Below, one piece after another: positions 17,843 through 26,536 of a DNA stretch of 57,393 nucleotides. Source of the DNA: CAYNSB01 sp964399625 (GTDB lineage: Bacteria; Planctomycetota; Phycisphaerae; Phycisphaerales; UBA1924); contig CAYNSB010000021.1 in NCBI GenBank assembly GCA_964399625.1, forward strand, positions 1 through 57,393. Direction: 5' to 3'. The notes beneath the pieces were generated by a model that saw only the letters and a list, made by a program, of their open reading frames with translations, did not search any database and was not told the origin of the DNA. Position 1 is the stretch's first letter. Each line of letters starts with the position of its first letter. The translations under genes and the position numbers were made by a program.

Positions 17843-19281
17843 CTATCTCTCGGGCGCGATGCCAAAGGCAAAGTCAATGCGGTCCAGCGAATACCCCTCA
17901 TCGCTCGCCAGCCCCCACCCTTGCGCGTTGACGATCGCGCCGACGCGCGCCCCAGCCGCGAACCGCAGCGTGACCGTGTACGTCCGTCCGGTGTCATCGA
18001 ACTGCCCGGGAACTACCCGCTCGAACGACACGCCCTCCGCAAAGCTCAGGCCGCGCGACGAGCGATCCATCGGGCGGTCGAACTCCAGTCGGATTGCCAC
18101 CTCTCTCCCGAGCCCCTCCGCGCCGTTCACCGGCGTGACCCCGATCAGACGTGGCACGCGTGCTTCCGCCTCGTCCAGAAGACGCTCCGGCTCCGCGATC
18201 GCCGCCGTGATGTGCGTCATGAACTCGCGCAGGCGCGCGTACCGATCGCGCTGCGCCTCGTACCCTCGCAGCGCCTCGCACAGCGCGGGCGTGTACCAGA
18301 ACGAGCGCGAGAGCTCGTGCCGCAACTGCATACGTCCCCGAGCCTCGCCCTCGGCACGCTCCATCACGCGAACCACGCACGCACGCACCATTGACTCATA
18401 CATGACCGCCTTCGCCTTGGGGTAAGCCTGCGCTTCCAGGGCACGACTGCGCCTCGCCAGCAGCCGCGTCCCCGCGTGCGTGAACACCTCGGCGTGCATG
18501 TCCACCAACGGATTGACAAACGGGTGGCAGAATTCGTGCACGATCGTGTCCACGTCGCTCGCGTCGAACCGCGCCGAGCCGTCGCCGTTCCAAGCCGACA
18601 CGCCGATGATCGGCGTCACGACCATGCGCCCGTCGCGCATCACGACACTCATGCCGTAGTTCCCGCCTCCAGCCAGCAGTCCCGGAATCGCGTAAGACCC
18701 CGCGCGATCGACTCGCCGAAAAATCCTTCGATCAGCGAGCGAAACGGCCGGGTCGCCAGAAGCGTGCCCAGCCCGCGCTCGACGGACTCGATGAACTCTC
18801 GTTGCGACGCGAGGAACTCGACGTACCGCGTGTCACGCGCAAAGTCGCGCGCCAGCGCCGCGAACTCGTGCGCCGATGCGGGGTCCCACCGATCGTCCCC
18901 GGCCCCGGGCCACGCCTCCTGCGAATCCACAAACTCGAACGAGTCGATGTCCTTCAAGTGCACCGCCAACGCCGGCACCGCATCGAACCCGATCGACCGC
19001 TCGCGCCGCAGGCGAGCCACCGCGCGCACGGCCGGGTGCTCGCTGTAGGGCGCGAAGTATGCGTCAAGTGCGCGCGTGTACGCGGACGTCGATTCCGCCC
19101 CATTGAACTCGTCGGCACCGCCCAGGCGGAAAATCGTCATCACCAGCTCGACCCGCGGATCGACCCGTACGGGGAAAGCCTCCTCGACGCACCGAATGGG
19201 ACGCGCCGTCGCGGGCGAGGACAACAGGACGAGCACGCACGCCGGCAACGCACGCCACAGCCACACGAGAAGCCAGCGCAT
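17843..19281 (-). pseudogene. DUF4932-like secreted protein gene, split by a one-base frameshift
   Basis: Two overlapping open frames together make one protein. The upstream frame (from 19281) has a signal peptide (RWLLVWLWRALPACVLVLL), then VRVDPRVELVMTIFRLGGADEF, and continues to EGFFGESIAR before running out as GLTRFRDCWLEAG. The downstream frame carries the expected continuation PGLLAGGGNYGMSVVMRDG, a HEFCHPF metallopeptidase-like motif, and a C-terminal Ig-like domain. The switch falls at a run of four G on the minus strand (18698-18701). One extra G would join the frames into about 479 residues. This may be a sequencing or assembly error, a true mutation, or a -1 slip. The predicted ATG at 18652 is then internal. 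Confidence 0.75.
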
Positions 19282-19394
19282 GAACGCGATGCACGGTTGC
19301 TCTTGCACCATGCCCATGCGGACGCGCGACCGGGGCCGCTCCGTCACCTTTCCCAAGGATCGACCCACGCCCCTACGCTCCGGCCGTCAACGTG

Positions 19395-19937
19395 TCAGCC
19401 CGTGCCCAGCGGCGCAACTCTCGCCGCGGATCCGCACTCTGGACACGTTTCGCCGACAAGCCCCGACAGGTCGTACCCGCATTTCACGCACGAGCCCGGG
19501 GGCTTGCGGCGGAGGACGCGGTACAACCTGATCGCGGGCCAAACCGCGCTCACGAGAGCGGAATACAGCAACGACACCTCGATGTACCCCGGCTGCACGA
19601 CCAACCTGAACGCGGCCAATCGCACATTCTGAGCATCCCACCAGGACGTGAAGTACCAGTGACGCGGCGGACCGAGGAACGTGGCCCCGGGCGACCCAAT
19701 GCCCCAGCTCGGAGTGCCGAATCCGCCCGTCCCGCCCTGCATGCCCCACTGAACGATGATCGATCCGTGCCCGATCGCGGCGCATCGCGATGCCGCGTCA
19801 AGCCTGTGCCACACGATGATCGCGCCCAGCGAGAACACCCAGAGCCCAAACAGGAGCAGCGCGGGAAGGAAGCCACGAAGCCATAGCCGGCGGAGCAACT
19901 TGCGCGGCACGCGAAACCATCGTGGAAGCTGAGTCAT
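19395..19937 (-). CDS. Membrane protein with C-terminal zinc ribbon
   Basis: The 180-residue protein has a basic N-terminus (RKLLRRLWLR) and a transmembrane helix near residues 20-38 (FLPALLLFGLWVFSLGAIIV). An extracytoplasmic Gly/Trp-rich segment follows, then a second helix near residues 118-136. The cytoplasmic tail is CVKCGYDLSGLVGETCPECG at about residues 152-171. The ribbon is the same as in the proteins at 12833, 41573 and 42361. The function is unknown. It lies 11 bases after the DUF6584-like gene on the same strand, so co-transcription with it and the carboxylase gene is likely. Confidence 0.75.
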   Translation of the reverse strand: MTQLPRWFRVPRKLLRRLWLRGFLPALLLFGLWVFSLGAIIVWHRLDAASRCAAIGHGSIIVQWGMQGGTGGFGTPSWGIGSPGATFLGPPRHWYFTSWWDAQNVRLAAFRLVVQPGYIEVSLLYSALVSAVWPAIRLYRVLRRKPPGSCVKCGYDLSGLVGETCPECGSAARVAPLGTG

Positions 19938-19948
19938 GTCGGCGCGCC

Positions 19949-20446
19949 TCACCATGCTCGGAGAAACTTGACAACCGTGATCATGCCGACGATTGTGCAC
20001 AACCCAAGGAGCGCGGTGCCAATCGCGCAACCCGCTCCCGTGATCTGCTGGCGAAACGTCGCACGCGGCGCGCGAACCACGCCCCGTGGGACCCGCGATG
20101 TTGCTCCGAGCGTTGAGAGTCGCTGCTCGACGATCGCAGGCCCGGCTCCGTTCTGGAATCGCTCGTACAAGCTCGAGGGAAGGTCGGCGAGGATTCGCCC
20201 TGCATCCCGCTTGAGCGCCTCGACATAACGTTCGACCAACGGGCCCGCCTCAGGATCAGCCGACTCGCACAAGAAGTACCACCGCCCCGCCTCGATCGGG
20301 TCCCGCATCTGCACGCACAGGCGAGCGACCCGCTCGCACACCCCGGGCTCGTATCCCTTGGAGACCGCCCGCGACATCAAACGCCTGCGCGCCGAACCAA
20401 GATCACCCGCGTCGATGTCGGCCTGGGCACGCCGGATCGCATCCAT
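19949..20446 (-). CDS. DUF6584-like protein with C-terminal membrane helix
   Basis: The 165-residue protein begins DAIRRAQADIDAGDLGSARRRL and has EPGVCERVARLCVQMRDP followed by EAGRWYFL. This helical-hairpin pattern resembles the DUF6584 family, seen also in actinobacteria. A single hydrophobic helix near residues 137-160 (GCAIGTALLGLCTIVGMITVV) suggests a tail-anchored inner-membrane protein with the repeat domain in the cytoplasm. The gene starts eight bases after the stop of the acyl-CoA carboxylase gene and precedes the zinc-ribbon gene by 11 bases. The function is unknown. Confidence 0.72.
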   Translation of the reverse strand: MDAIRRAQADIDAGDLGSARRRLMSRAVSKGYEPGVCERVARLCVQMRDPIEAGRWYFLCESADPEAGPLVERYVEALKRDAGRILADLPSSLYERFQNGAGPAIVEQRLSTLGATSRVPRGVVRAPRATFRQQITGAGCAIGTALLGLCTIVGMITVVKFLRAW

Positions 20447-20454
20447 GCGGGATG

Positions 20455-22200
20455 TTACGTCTGCAGCACCCCGGTCTTGAACGCCCTGGAGTAGTCCCAC
20501 CCCTGCCCGGCCGCCTCCAGCGCCGCGATCAATTCCTCGCGCGTGCGATGCGGCTCGATGATCCGATCGATCCACCCGCGGGACGCCGCGTGCCGGATGT
20601 CGGCCTGCGCCGTGTACGCCGCGTGGATCGCCCCATAGATCTGCTTGTGGGCGGCCTCATCGATCGCCTCGCCCTTGCGCTTGCGGCTCGCCTCCTCGAT
20701 CGTCGTGAGCACGCCCGTCGCCTGGTTCGCCCCCATCACGGCACACTTGGCGCTCGGCCACGCGAACGCCAGGAACTGATCGAACGCCCGCCCGCACATC
20801 GCGTAGTTGCCCGCGCCGTAACTCCCGCCCAGAACCACCACGATCTTGGGCACCACGCAATTGCTCATCGCGTTCACCATCTTCGCCCCGGCACGGATGA
20901 TCCCCCCCTGCTCGCTGTCGCGCCCCACCATGAACCCCGTCGTGTCGTGCAGGAAGATGATCGGGACCTTCCGCTGGTTGCAGTCCATGATGAACCGCGC
21001 GGCCTTGTCCGCGCTGTCGTCGTAGATCACCCCGGGCATGTTGGTGAACTTCGCGGGACCGGCACGCCCCCCGGGCATCTGGCGCGTCGAGAGCTCTTTC
21101 TGGTTGGCGACGATGCCGCACGCGTGCCCGCCGATCCGCGCGTACCCGCACACCAGCGACTGCCCGTAATCGCTCTTGTACTCGTCGAAGTCCGCCGCCA
21201 GAGACTCCAGCCCGTGGTCGTTCTTGCTCGCCCGCACATCGCAGATGCACGCCAGGATGTCGCGCACGTCGTACTGCGAGCCGGGCGCATCGGTGAACGC
21301 CGTGTACACCTCCTCCGGGCTCCGAGCGGTCGTCGTCTGCAGGCTGCTGCGCGCGGGGCGAGCGCTCTCGTTGCTCCGCTCCGTCCCGCCTCGCGATTCC
21401 GCGAGCGGAGCGCCGTTGTACTTGCCCACGAGCGAACGCAGGCGCGCTAGGCAGTCCTCGTCCGTCTTTTCTTTGAAATCGATCGTGCCCGAGATCGACG
21501 CGTGCATCGTCGCCCCGCCTAGCTCCTCGTCCGTCACCACCTGCCCGATCGCCGCCTTCACCAGCGCCGGGCCGGCGAGGTACAGCCCCGAGCCCTCGGT
21601 CATCAGCAGCGTGTCGCACAGCACGGGCAGGTACCCGCCGCCCGCGACGCAGTACCCCATGATCGCCGCGATCTGCGGGATGCCCTCGGCACTGATCACC
21701 GCGTTGTTGCGGAAGATGCGACCGAAGTCATCGACATCGGGGAACACGTCCTCCTGCAGCGGCAGAAAGACTCCCGCCGAATCCACCAGGTAGATCAACG
21801 GCAGCCGCGCCATCTGCGCGATGGTCTGCGCGCGGATGATCTTCTTGCACGTCATCGGGAAGAACGCGCCGGCCTTCACCGTCGCGTCATTGGCGATGAT
21901 CATGCACCGCCGACCCTGCACGACGCCGATGCCCGTCACCACGCCCGCCGCCGGAGCGCCGCCGAACTCCTTGTACATCTCCCACGCGGCCCAGAGGCCA
22001 AGCTCCTGAAACGACGATCCCGGATCGATCAGGCGCTCGACCCGCTCGCGCGCCGTGAGCCGACCCTTCTCGTGCTGGCGCTCGATCGCGCTCGCACCCC
22101 CGCCCAGACGGATCTTCTCCTCGTTCGCCAGGAACGATCGGGTCAATTCGCGAAGGTTCGCAGGGGCCGCGGAAGGCTTGGCGGTCGGCGCAGTAGACAT
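20455..22200 (-). CDS. Acyl-CoA carboxylase carboxyltransferase (beta) subunit, methylcrotonyl-CoA type likely
   Basis: Biotin-dependent carboxylase beta subunits move CO2 from biotin to an acyl-CoA. This 581-residue protein has both crotonase-like halves: HEKGRLTARERVERLIDPGS, IANDATVKAGAFFP, YLVDSAGVFLPLQ and GYCVAGGGYLP in the first. The second has IIFLHDTTGFMVG, GIIRAGAKMVNA and VVLGGSYGAGNYAMCGRAF. The KAGAFFP and SAGVFLPLQ blocks resemble methylcrotonyl-CoA carboxylase rather than propionyl-CoA carboxylase. HMG-CoA lyase 6 kb away supports leucine breakdown. No alpha (biotin carboxylase) subunit is in the window. A 20-30-residue Arg/Ser/Thr-rich insert lies between the two halves (about residues 278-305). 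Confidence 0.9.
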   Translation of the reverse strand: MSTAPTAKPSAAPANLRELTRSFLANEEKIRLGGGASAIERQHEKGRLTARERVERLIDPGSSFQELGLWAAWEMYKEFGGAPAAGVVTGIGVVQGRRCMIIANDATVKAGAFFPMTCKKIIRAQTIAQMARLPLIYLVDSAGVFLPLQEDVFPDVDDFGRIFRNNAVISAEGIPQIAAIMGYCVAGGGYLPVLCDTLLMTEGSGLYLAGPALVKAAIGQVVTDEELGGATMHASISGTIDFKEKTDEDCLARLRSLVGKYNGAPLAESRGGTERSNESARPARSSLQTTTARSPEEVYTAFTDAPGSQYDVRDILACICDVRASKNDHGLESLAADFDEYKSDYGQSLVCGYARIGGHACGIVANQKELSTRQMPGGRAGPAKFTNMPGVIYDDSADKAARFIMDCNQRKVPIIFLHDTTGFMVGRDSEQGGIIRAGAKMVNAMSNCVVPKIVVVLGGSYGAGNYAMCGRAFDQFLAFAWPSAKCAVMGANQATGVLTTIEEASRKRKGEAIDEAAHKQIYGAIHAAYTAQADIRHAASRGWIDRIIEPHRTREELIAALEAAGQGWDYSRAFKTGVLQT

Positions 22201-22252
22201 AGGCCCAGAGGGTAGGTCGTGCCCTCCCCACCGCCCGCCCCGCGCCCCGTTC

Positions 22253-22939
22253 CTACTTCTTCCGCGCCAGTTTCATCGACATCACGGGGAACCACCCGTC
22301 CTTGTCGAGCGCGCCCGCCGGGGCCATCTTCTTCATCTGCTCATTGGCCTGGAAGTGCAGCGACATGGTGCGATGGTCGTCGTCGGTCAGGACGAACGTC
22401 GTCCTGAACTTCATGGTGCCCATCCCGGGCTCCTCGTTCTCGCCAAGCAGGGTCAGCGTCTTGCTCGCCGCGTCGTAGTCCCCCTGGGCGTGCACGCTGT
22501 ACGTGTCCGTGCTATCGATCGCCCACCAGAAGTACTTCTTCGCCCGCTTGTCGTACCCGAGGTAACTGATGGACTCGACCTTGAGATCCTCGCCCTCGGC
22601 CGGCCTGCTCACGGACTGCACGAACCGTCCGCCCAGCACGAGCGTCGACTCCAGCGTCGCGTGCGCGACCAGCGGTGGTGCGCCGGGCATCATGTTCATC
22701 TCGATCGTCGCGTCGAACGTCCCGCCCATGGACTGCAGGACCTTGTGCTCGGGCCCCGGCTGTCCCTGCATCGCCATCATCGCCGCGAGCTGCTTCTTGT
22801 CCATCTTCGGCGCGACGGGCTTCTCCGCGGGTTTGGGCGGCTGCGCCGCGGGCTTGTCGCCCGGCTGCATGGCGAGCGCCAGCCCCCCGAGCACGAGCCC
22901 CGCCATCGCGAACGGAACGAGCATCAGAGACTTTTTCAT
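22253..22939 (-). CDS. Exported DUF1579 family protein
   Basis: The 228-residue protein has a signal peptide (MKKSLMLVPFAMAGLVLGGLALA), a Pro/Lys-rich linker and a DUF1579-type lipocalin-like beta domain. The recognisable segments are GPEHKVLQSMGGTFDATIEM, LGGRFVQSV, ISYLGYDKRAKKYFWWAID and the closing MSLHFQANE. In the family the W of 'GxWxxxxEM' marks the first strand; here that position is F. The function is unknown; ligand binding or solute handling in the periplasm is plausible. A strong ribosome site AAGGAG precedes the ATG. Confidence 0.82.
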   Translation of the reverse strand: MKKSLMLVPFAMAGLVLGGLALAMQPGDKPAAQPPKPAEKPVAPKMDKKQLAAMMAMQGQPGPEHKVLQSMGGTFDATIEMNMMPGAPPLVAHATLESTLVLGGRFVQSVSRPAEGEDLKVESISYLGYDKRAKKYFWWAIDSTDTYSVHAQGDYDAASKTLTLLGENEEPGMGTMKFRTTFVLTDDDHRTMSLHFQANEQMKKMAPAGALDKDGWFPVMSMKLARKK

Positions 22940-23001
22940 CGAACGAACTCCTTGGGTGTGGTCCATGCGGAATCGGATCGACCGTGGGTGTGCGCCGCAC
23001 A

Positions 23002-23520
23002 TCACCGTACAAACTCTGGCGGAATCGTGCTGGCGCGATAGCACCGCTTGGATATTGGAATCGCGCCCGGCGTGAACGCGCCCTCGCGAACATTCCCAAG
23101 CACCTTCCTCAGCAAGCGCTTGTGCATCATCCCCCACCCCATGTTCATCGACAGTCGCGTCCAGAACGCGCGCGGGCCGCGATAGGGCGACTGCTCGAAC
23201 ACCAGCCGCGTACCGCCGTTCTCCGGCGTGAGCGTCCAACTCACCAGCATCGGCTCCGGTCTGGTCCTGTACTGCTTGTTCCACACGATGAGCCACGTGT
23301 ACGCGAGCCGGCGCGGCGGATCGCACTCCACGACCTCGCACTCGGTGTGGTTCTCACACATAGGCATCGGATCAGTCCGGAACTGGAATCGATGACCCAC
23401 CACGGGCTTGAACGTGTTGGGCATCAGCCACTCCGCGATGGCCCTCGGGTCCGTGATCGCGACCCACACATCCAAAGGCGGATGCGGATAGAACACTTCC
23501 TTGCGGATGCCCCGGCTCAT
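23002..23520 (-). CDS. SRPBCC (START/AHSA1) domain protein
   Basis: The 172-residue protein has the AHSA1 pattern: IRKEVFYPHPPLDVWVAITDP at the start, EWLMPNTFKPVVGHRFQF, and a later VSWTLTPENGGTRLVFEQS. These form a helix-grip fold with a hydrophobic cavity. Genes of this kind are often translated together with an ArsR-type repressor, as here: its ATG overlaps the repressor's TGA by four bases (ATGA). The ligand is unknown. The C-terminus is longer than in typical members and ends in a basic, Ile/Pro-rich tail. Confidence 0.88.
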   Translation of the reverse strand: MSRGIRKEVFYPHPPLDVWVAITDPRAIAEWLMPNTFKPVVGHRFQFRTDPMPMCENHTECEVVECDPPRRLAYTWLIVWNKQYRTRPEPMLVSWTLTPENGGTRLVFEQSPYRGPRAFWTRLSMNMGWGMMHKRLLRKVLGNVREGAFTPGAIPISKRCYRASTIPPEFVR

Positions 23521-23897
23521 GGGCGTGCCTCCTTGCGCGACGCCACCGCACGCTGCGAGGGGAGCTGGCCCAACGCCTTCTGCCGCTCGAGGTACCGCCC
23601 GAGGTGGTCGAGCTTCTGCGTCCAGAATCTGTCGTACAGGGCGATCCAGTCCGCCACCTCGCGCAGCGGAGCAGGCTCCACGCGGTACAGCCGCAAACGC
23701 CCGAGCTTGCGATGACGCACCAGCCCCGCACGCCGCAGCACCGCCAGATGTTGCGACAACGCCGATTGCGATGTGCGGATCGATCCCTGCAGCGCCGAGA
23801 CCGCCAGCTCGCCGTCCCGCAACAACTCCAGCACAGCCCGCCGCGTGGGGTCCGCGATCGCGTGGAACACACTGGAGTCGGCCGCGGCCCGATGCAT
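23517..23897 (-). CDS. ArsR-family winged-helix repressor
   Basis: The 126-residue protein has the winged-helix core FHAIADPTRRAVLELLRDGELAVS, the recognition region TSQSALSQHLAVLRRAGLVRHRKLGRLRLYRV and a helical C-terminal part (DWIALYDRFW). The metal-binding CxC of classic ArsR is absent, as in the subgroup paired with SRPBCC genes. I chose the ATG at 23897 rather than an in-frame TTG nine bases upstream. A near-consensus promoter ends only seven bases before this ATG, so the transcript probably starts at or next to it. It likely represses its own two-gene operon. Confidence 0.9.
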   Translation of the reverse strand: MHRAAADSSVFHAIADPTRRAVLELLRDGELAVSALQGSIRTSQSALSQHLAVLRRAGLVRHRKLGRLRLYRVEPAPLREVADWIALYDRFWTQKLDHLGRYLERQKALGQLPSQRAVASRKEARP

Positions 23898-23904
23898 GCG
23901 CTCC

Positions 23905-23932
23905 AATATATCAGCATTCGCTCATGTGTCAA
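23905..23932 (-). promoter_or_regulatory. Near-consensus sigma-70 promoter, probably giving leaderless mRNA
   Basis: On the minus strand TTGACA (6 of 6) is followed after 16 bases by TATATT (5 of 6), and the ATG of the ArsR gene begins seven bases past the -10 box. Transcription would start at or within a base of the ATG. The 16-base spacer contains an imperfect inverted repeat (TGAGC...GCTGA) that could be the ArsR operator. This is the strongest promoter match I saw in the window. Confidence 0.7.
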
Positions 23933-24002
23933 GCCCCATCCGTTCGCCCGCTCCGTTCCCAACCAAATACGATGCGGCTCCTCGTGCCGGAGAACCGTCG
24001 AC

Positions 24003-26456
24003 ATGCCCACCGCCGCGGACTACGAAAAGCTCGGCTCCTTCTACCTTGGCAAGGAGTACGACCTCTCCACAAAGAAGCGCTCGGACCGCGCGCTCCTTTA
24101 CGACTCCAAGGATCTCGTCACCCACGCCGTGTGCGTGGGGATGACCGGCTCCGGCAAGACCGGGCTCTGCCTCACCATCCTTGAAGAGGCCGCGATCGAT
24201 AACATCCCCGCGATCGTCATCGATCCCAAGGGCGATCTCTCGAACCTCCTCCTCACCTTCCCCGACCTCAAGCCCGCCGACTTCCGCCCGTGGATCAACG
24301 AGGACGACGCCCAGCGCAAGGGCCTCTCGCCCGACGACTTCGCGGCCCAGCAGGCCCAGCTCTGGACCGAGGGCCTCGCCGATTGGCAGCAGGACGGCGA
24401 ACGCATCCGCCGCTTCAAGGAGTCGGCCCAGTTCGCGATCTACACGCCAGGCTCGGGCGCGGGCCTGCCCGTCTCGGTTCTCAAGAGCTTCGCCGCCCCG
24501 CCCGACGCGATCCTCGAGGACAACGAGCTCTTCCGCGATCGCGTCGCGTCCACAGTGACAAGCCTGCTCGGGCTCATCGGCATCGACGCCGATCCGATGC
24601 AGAGCCGCGAGCACATCCTCCTGTCGTCGATCGTGAGCGACTCCTGGACCAAGGGCCAGGACCTGGACATCCCCACGCTCATCCAGCGCATCCAGCAGCC
24701 GCCATTCCAGAAGCTCGGCGTCATGGAGCTCGAAGCCGTTTACCCCGGCAAGGAGCGCTTCGGTCTCGCGATGGCCCTCAACAACCTCGTCGCCTCGCCC
24801 GGGTTCTCCGCCTGGCTCGAGGGCGAGGCCCTGGACATCGGCGCGATGCTCCACACTCCCGAGGGCAAGCCGCGCGTTGCGATCTTCTCCATCGCCCACC
24901 TCTCCGACGCCGAGCGCATGTTCTTCGTGTCGCTCCTGCTGAACCAGACGCTGGGCTGGGTCCGCACCCAGACGGGCACAAGCAGCCTGCGCGCCCTGCT
25001 CTACATGGACGAGATCGCGGGATACTTCCCACCCGTCGCCAACCCGCCCAGCAAGAAGCCCCTGCTCATGCTCATGAAGCAGGCCCGCGCGTTCGGCGTC
25101 GGCGTCGTCCTCGCCACCCAGAACCCCGTGGACCTCGACTACAAGGGCCTCGCCAACGCCGGCACCTGGTTCATCGGACGCCTCCAGACCGATCGAGACA
25201 AGCAGCGCGTGCTCGACGGGCTCGAGGGCGCCTCCGCCCAGGCCTCAGCCAAGTTCGATCGCGCCGCCTGCGATCGCCTCCTCTCGCAGCTCGGCTCGCG
25301 CATCTTCCTCATGAACAACGTGCACGAGGACGCCCCCGTCGTGCTCGAGACGCGATGGGCCCTCTCCTACCTCCGCGGCCCGCTGACAAGGAACCAGATC
25401 AAGACGCTCATGGATCCCATGAGGGACGGTGCGTCCGCATCGAGCCAGCCCGCATCGCCAGCCAGGGATGCTTCCGCAGCGCCGCCCCGACCCGCCTCCA
25501 CGGGCAACGGAGCCAAACCCACGAGCGGCGCCGCCATGCGCCCCGTTCTGCCCGCGGAGATCCCGCAGTACTTCATCCCCGCCCGCGCCTCGTCGGGCAT
25601 CGAGTATCGCCCCGCGCTGCTGGGCTCGGGCAAGGTGTACTACCAGGACGCCAAGTCGGGCATCGATCAGGACGTGCCCGCCATGTACCTCGTGCCCCTG
25701 GGCGATGGGCCCGTCGTCGCGGACTGGGACCACGCGCAGGAGATCGACGTCGCCGAGAGCGACCTCGAGAAGGACCCCGCCGCCAGCGCGACCTTTGCAC
25801 CCCTTCCCGCCGACGCGAGCAAGCCCAAGAGCTACGACGCGTGGAAGAAGGGTTTCGCCGATGCGCTCTTCCGCATCGCCAAGCTCGAGCTGCTCAAGAG
25901 CGACGCTCTGGACGAGCTCTCCGAGCCCGGCGAGAGCGAGAAGGACTTCCGCGTGCGCCTCGCCCAGGCCGCCCGCGAACGCCGCGACCAGGCCTCAGAA
26001 AAACTCCGCACCAAGTACGCCCCCAAGCTCCAGGTGCTGCAGGACCGCCTGCGCCGCGCCGAGCAGAACCGGGCCAAGCAAAAGGAGCAATCCACCGCGG
26101 CCAAGATCTCAACCGCGGTCTCCTTTGGCACCGCCATCCTGGGCGCCTTCCTCGGACGCAAGACGATCAGCGCCGCCAGCGTCAGCAAGGTCGCCACCGC
26201 CGCCCGCGCCGGCACGCGGGCCATCCAGGAATCGAGCGACGTCGGACGGGCCGAGGAGACCGTCGAGGCCGTCCAGCAGCAGCTCAACGACCTGCAGGCC
26301 CAGTTCGATGCCGAGGTCGCCAGCGTCGCGGGCGCCATGGACCCGGCGACCGAGCAGTTCGAGCGCATCGTCCTCAAGCCCAAGAAGACCAACATCACCG
26401 TGCGCACGCTCGTGCTCGCCTGGGCGCCCTACGCGAGCGACGAGCCCGCCTGGTAG
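24003..26456 (+). CDS. HerA/VirB4-like P-loop ATPase with coiled-coil C-terminus
   Basis: The 817-residue protein has Walker A GMTGSGKT at residues 46-53, the strand VIDPKGDLSNLL, and Walker B LYMDEIAGY near residue 340. It also has a sensor block VVLATQNPVDLDYKGLANA and an arginine-finger-like TWFIGRLQTDRDK. These mark the HerA/FtsK superfamily (DUF87/VirB4-type pumps). After about residue 480 there is an Ala/Pro-rich linker, a beta domain, and from about 600 a long helical, charged region (coiled coil). A Gly/Ala-rich hydrophobic patch lies near residue 705. No nuclease (NurA) or type IV secretion partner adjoins it, so the substrate, DNA or protein, is open. The start ATG lies in a short gap divergent from the ArsR operon. 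Confidence 0.85.
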   Translation: MPTAADYEKLGSFYLGKEYDLSTKKRSDRALLYDSKDLVTHAVCVGMTGSGKTGLCLTILEEAAIDNIPAIVIDPKGDLSNLLLTFPDLKPADFRPWINEDDAQRKGLSPDDFAAQQAQLWTEGLADWQQDGERIRRFKESAQFAIYTPGSGAGLPVSVLKSFAAPPDAILEDNELFRDRVASTVTSLLGLIGIDADPMQSREHILLSSIVSDSWTKGQDLDIPTLIQRIQQPPFQKLGVMELEAVYPGKERFGLAMALNNLVASPGFSAWLEGEALDIGAMLHTPEGKPRVAIFSIAHLSDAERMFFVSLLLNQTLGWVRTQTGTSSLRALLYMDEIAGYFPPVANPPSKKPLLMLMKQARAFGVGVVLATQNPVDLDYKGLANAGTWFIGRLQTDRDKQRVLDGLEGASAQASAKFDRAACDRLLSQLGSRIFLMNNVHEDAPVVLETRWALSYLRGPLTRNQIKTLMDPMRDGASASSQPASPARDASAAPPRPASTGNGAKPTSGAAMRPVLPAEIPQYFIPARASSGIEYRPALLGSGKVYYQDAKSGIDQDVPAMYLVPLGDGPVVADWDHAQEIDVAESDLEKDPAASATFAPLPADASKPKSYDAWKKGFADALFRIAKLELLKSDALDELSEPGESEKDFRVRLAQAARERRDQASEKLRTKYAPKLQVLQDRLRRAEQNRAKQKEQSTAAKISTAVSFGTAILGAFLGRKTISAASVSKVATAARAGTRAIQESSDVGRAEETVEAVQQQLNDLQAQFDAEVASVAGAMDPATEQFERIVLKPKKTNITVRTLVLAWAPYASDEPAW

Positions 26457-26473
26457 CGCCGCGATCCGCGCGC

Positions 26474-26499
26474 AACGAAAGACCCCCGCTCCGCGGGGG
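26474..26499 (-). terminator. Intrinsic terminator between convergent genes
   Basis: A 7-bp GC stem (GCCCCCGCGGAGCGGGGG read on the minus strand) is followed by TCTTTCGTT. It serves the DNA-binding response regulator on the minus strand and may also slow transcription from the ATPase gene. Confidence 0.65.
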
Positions 26500-26536
26500 C
26501 CCGTGATCGATCTCGTCCGTTGTACGGCCCGTCGCC

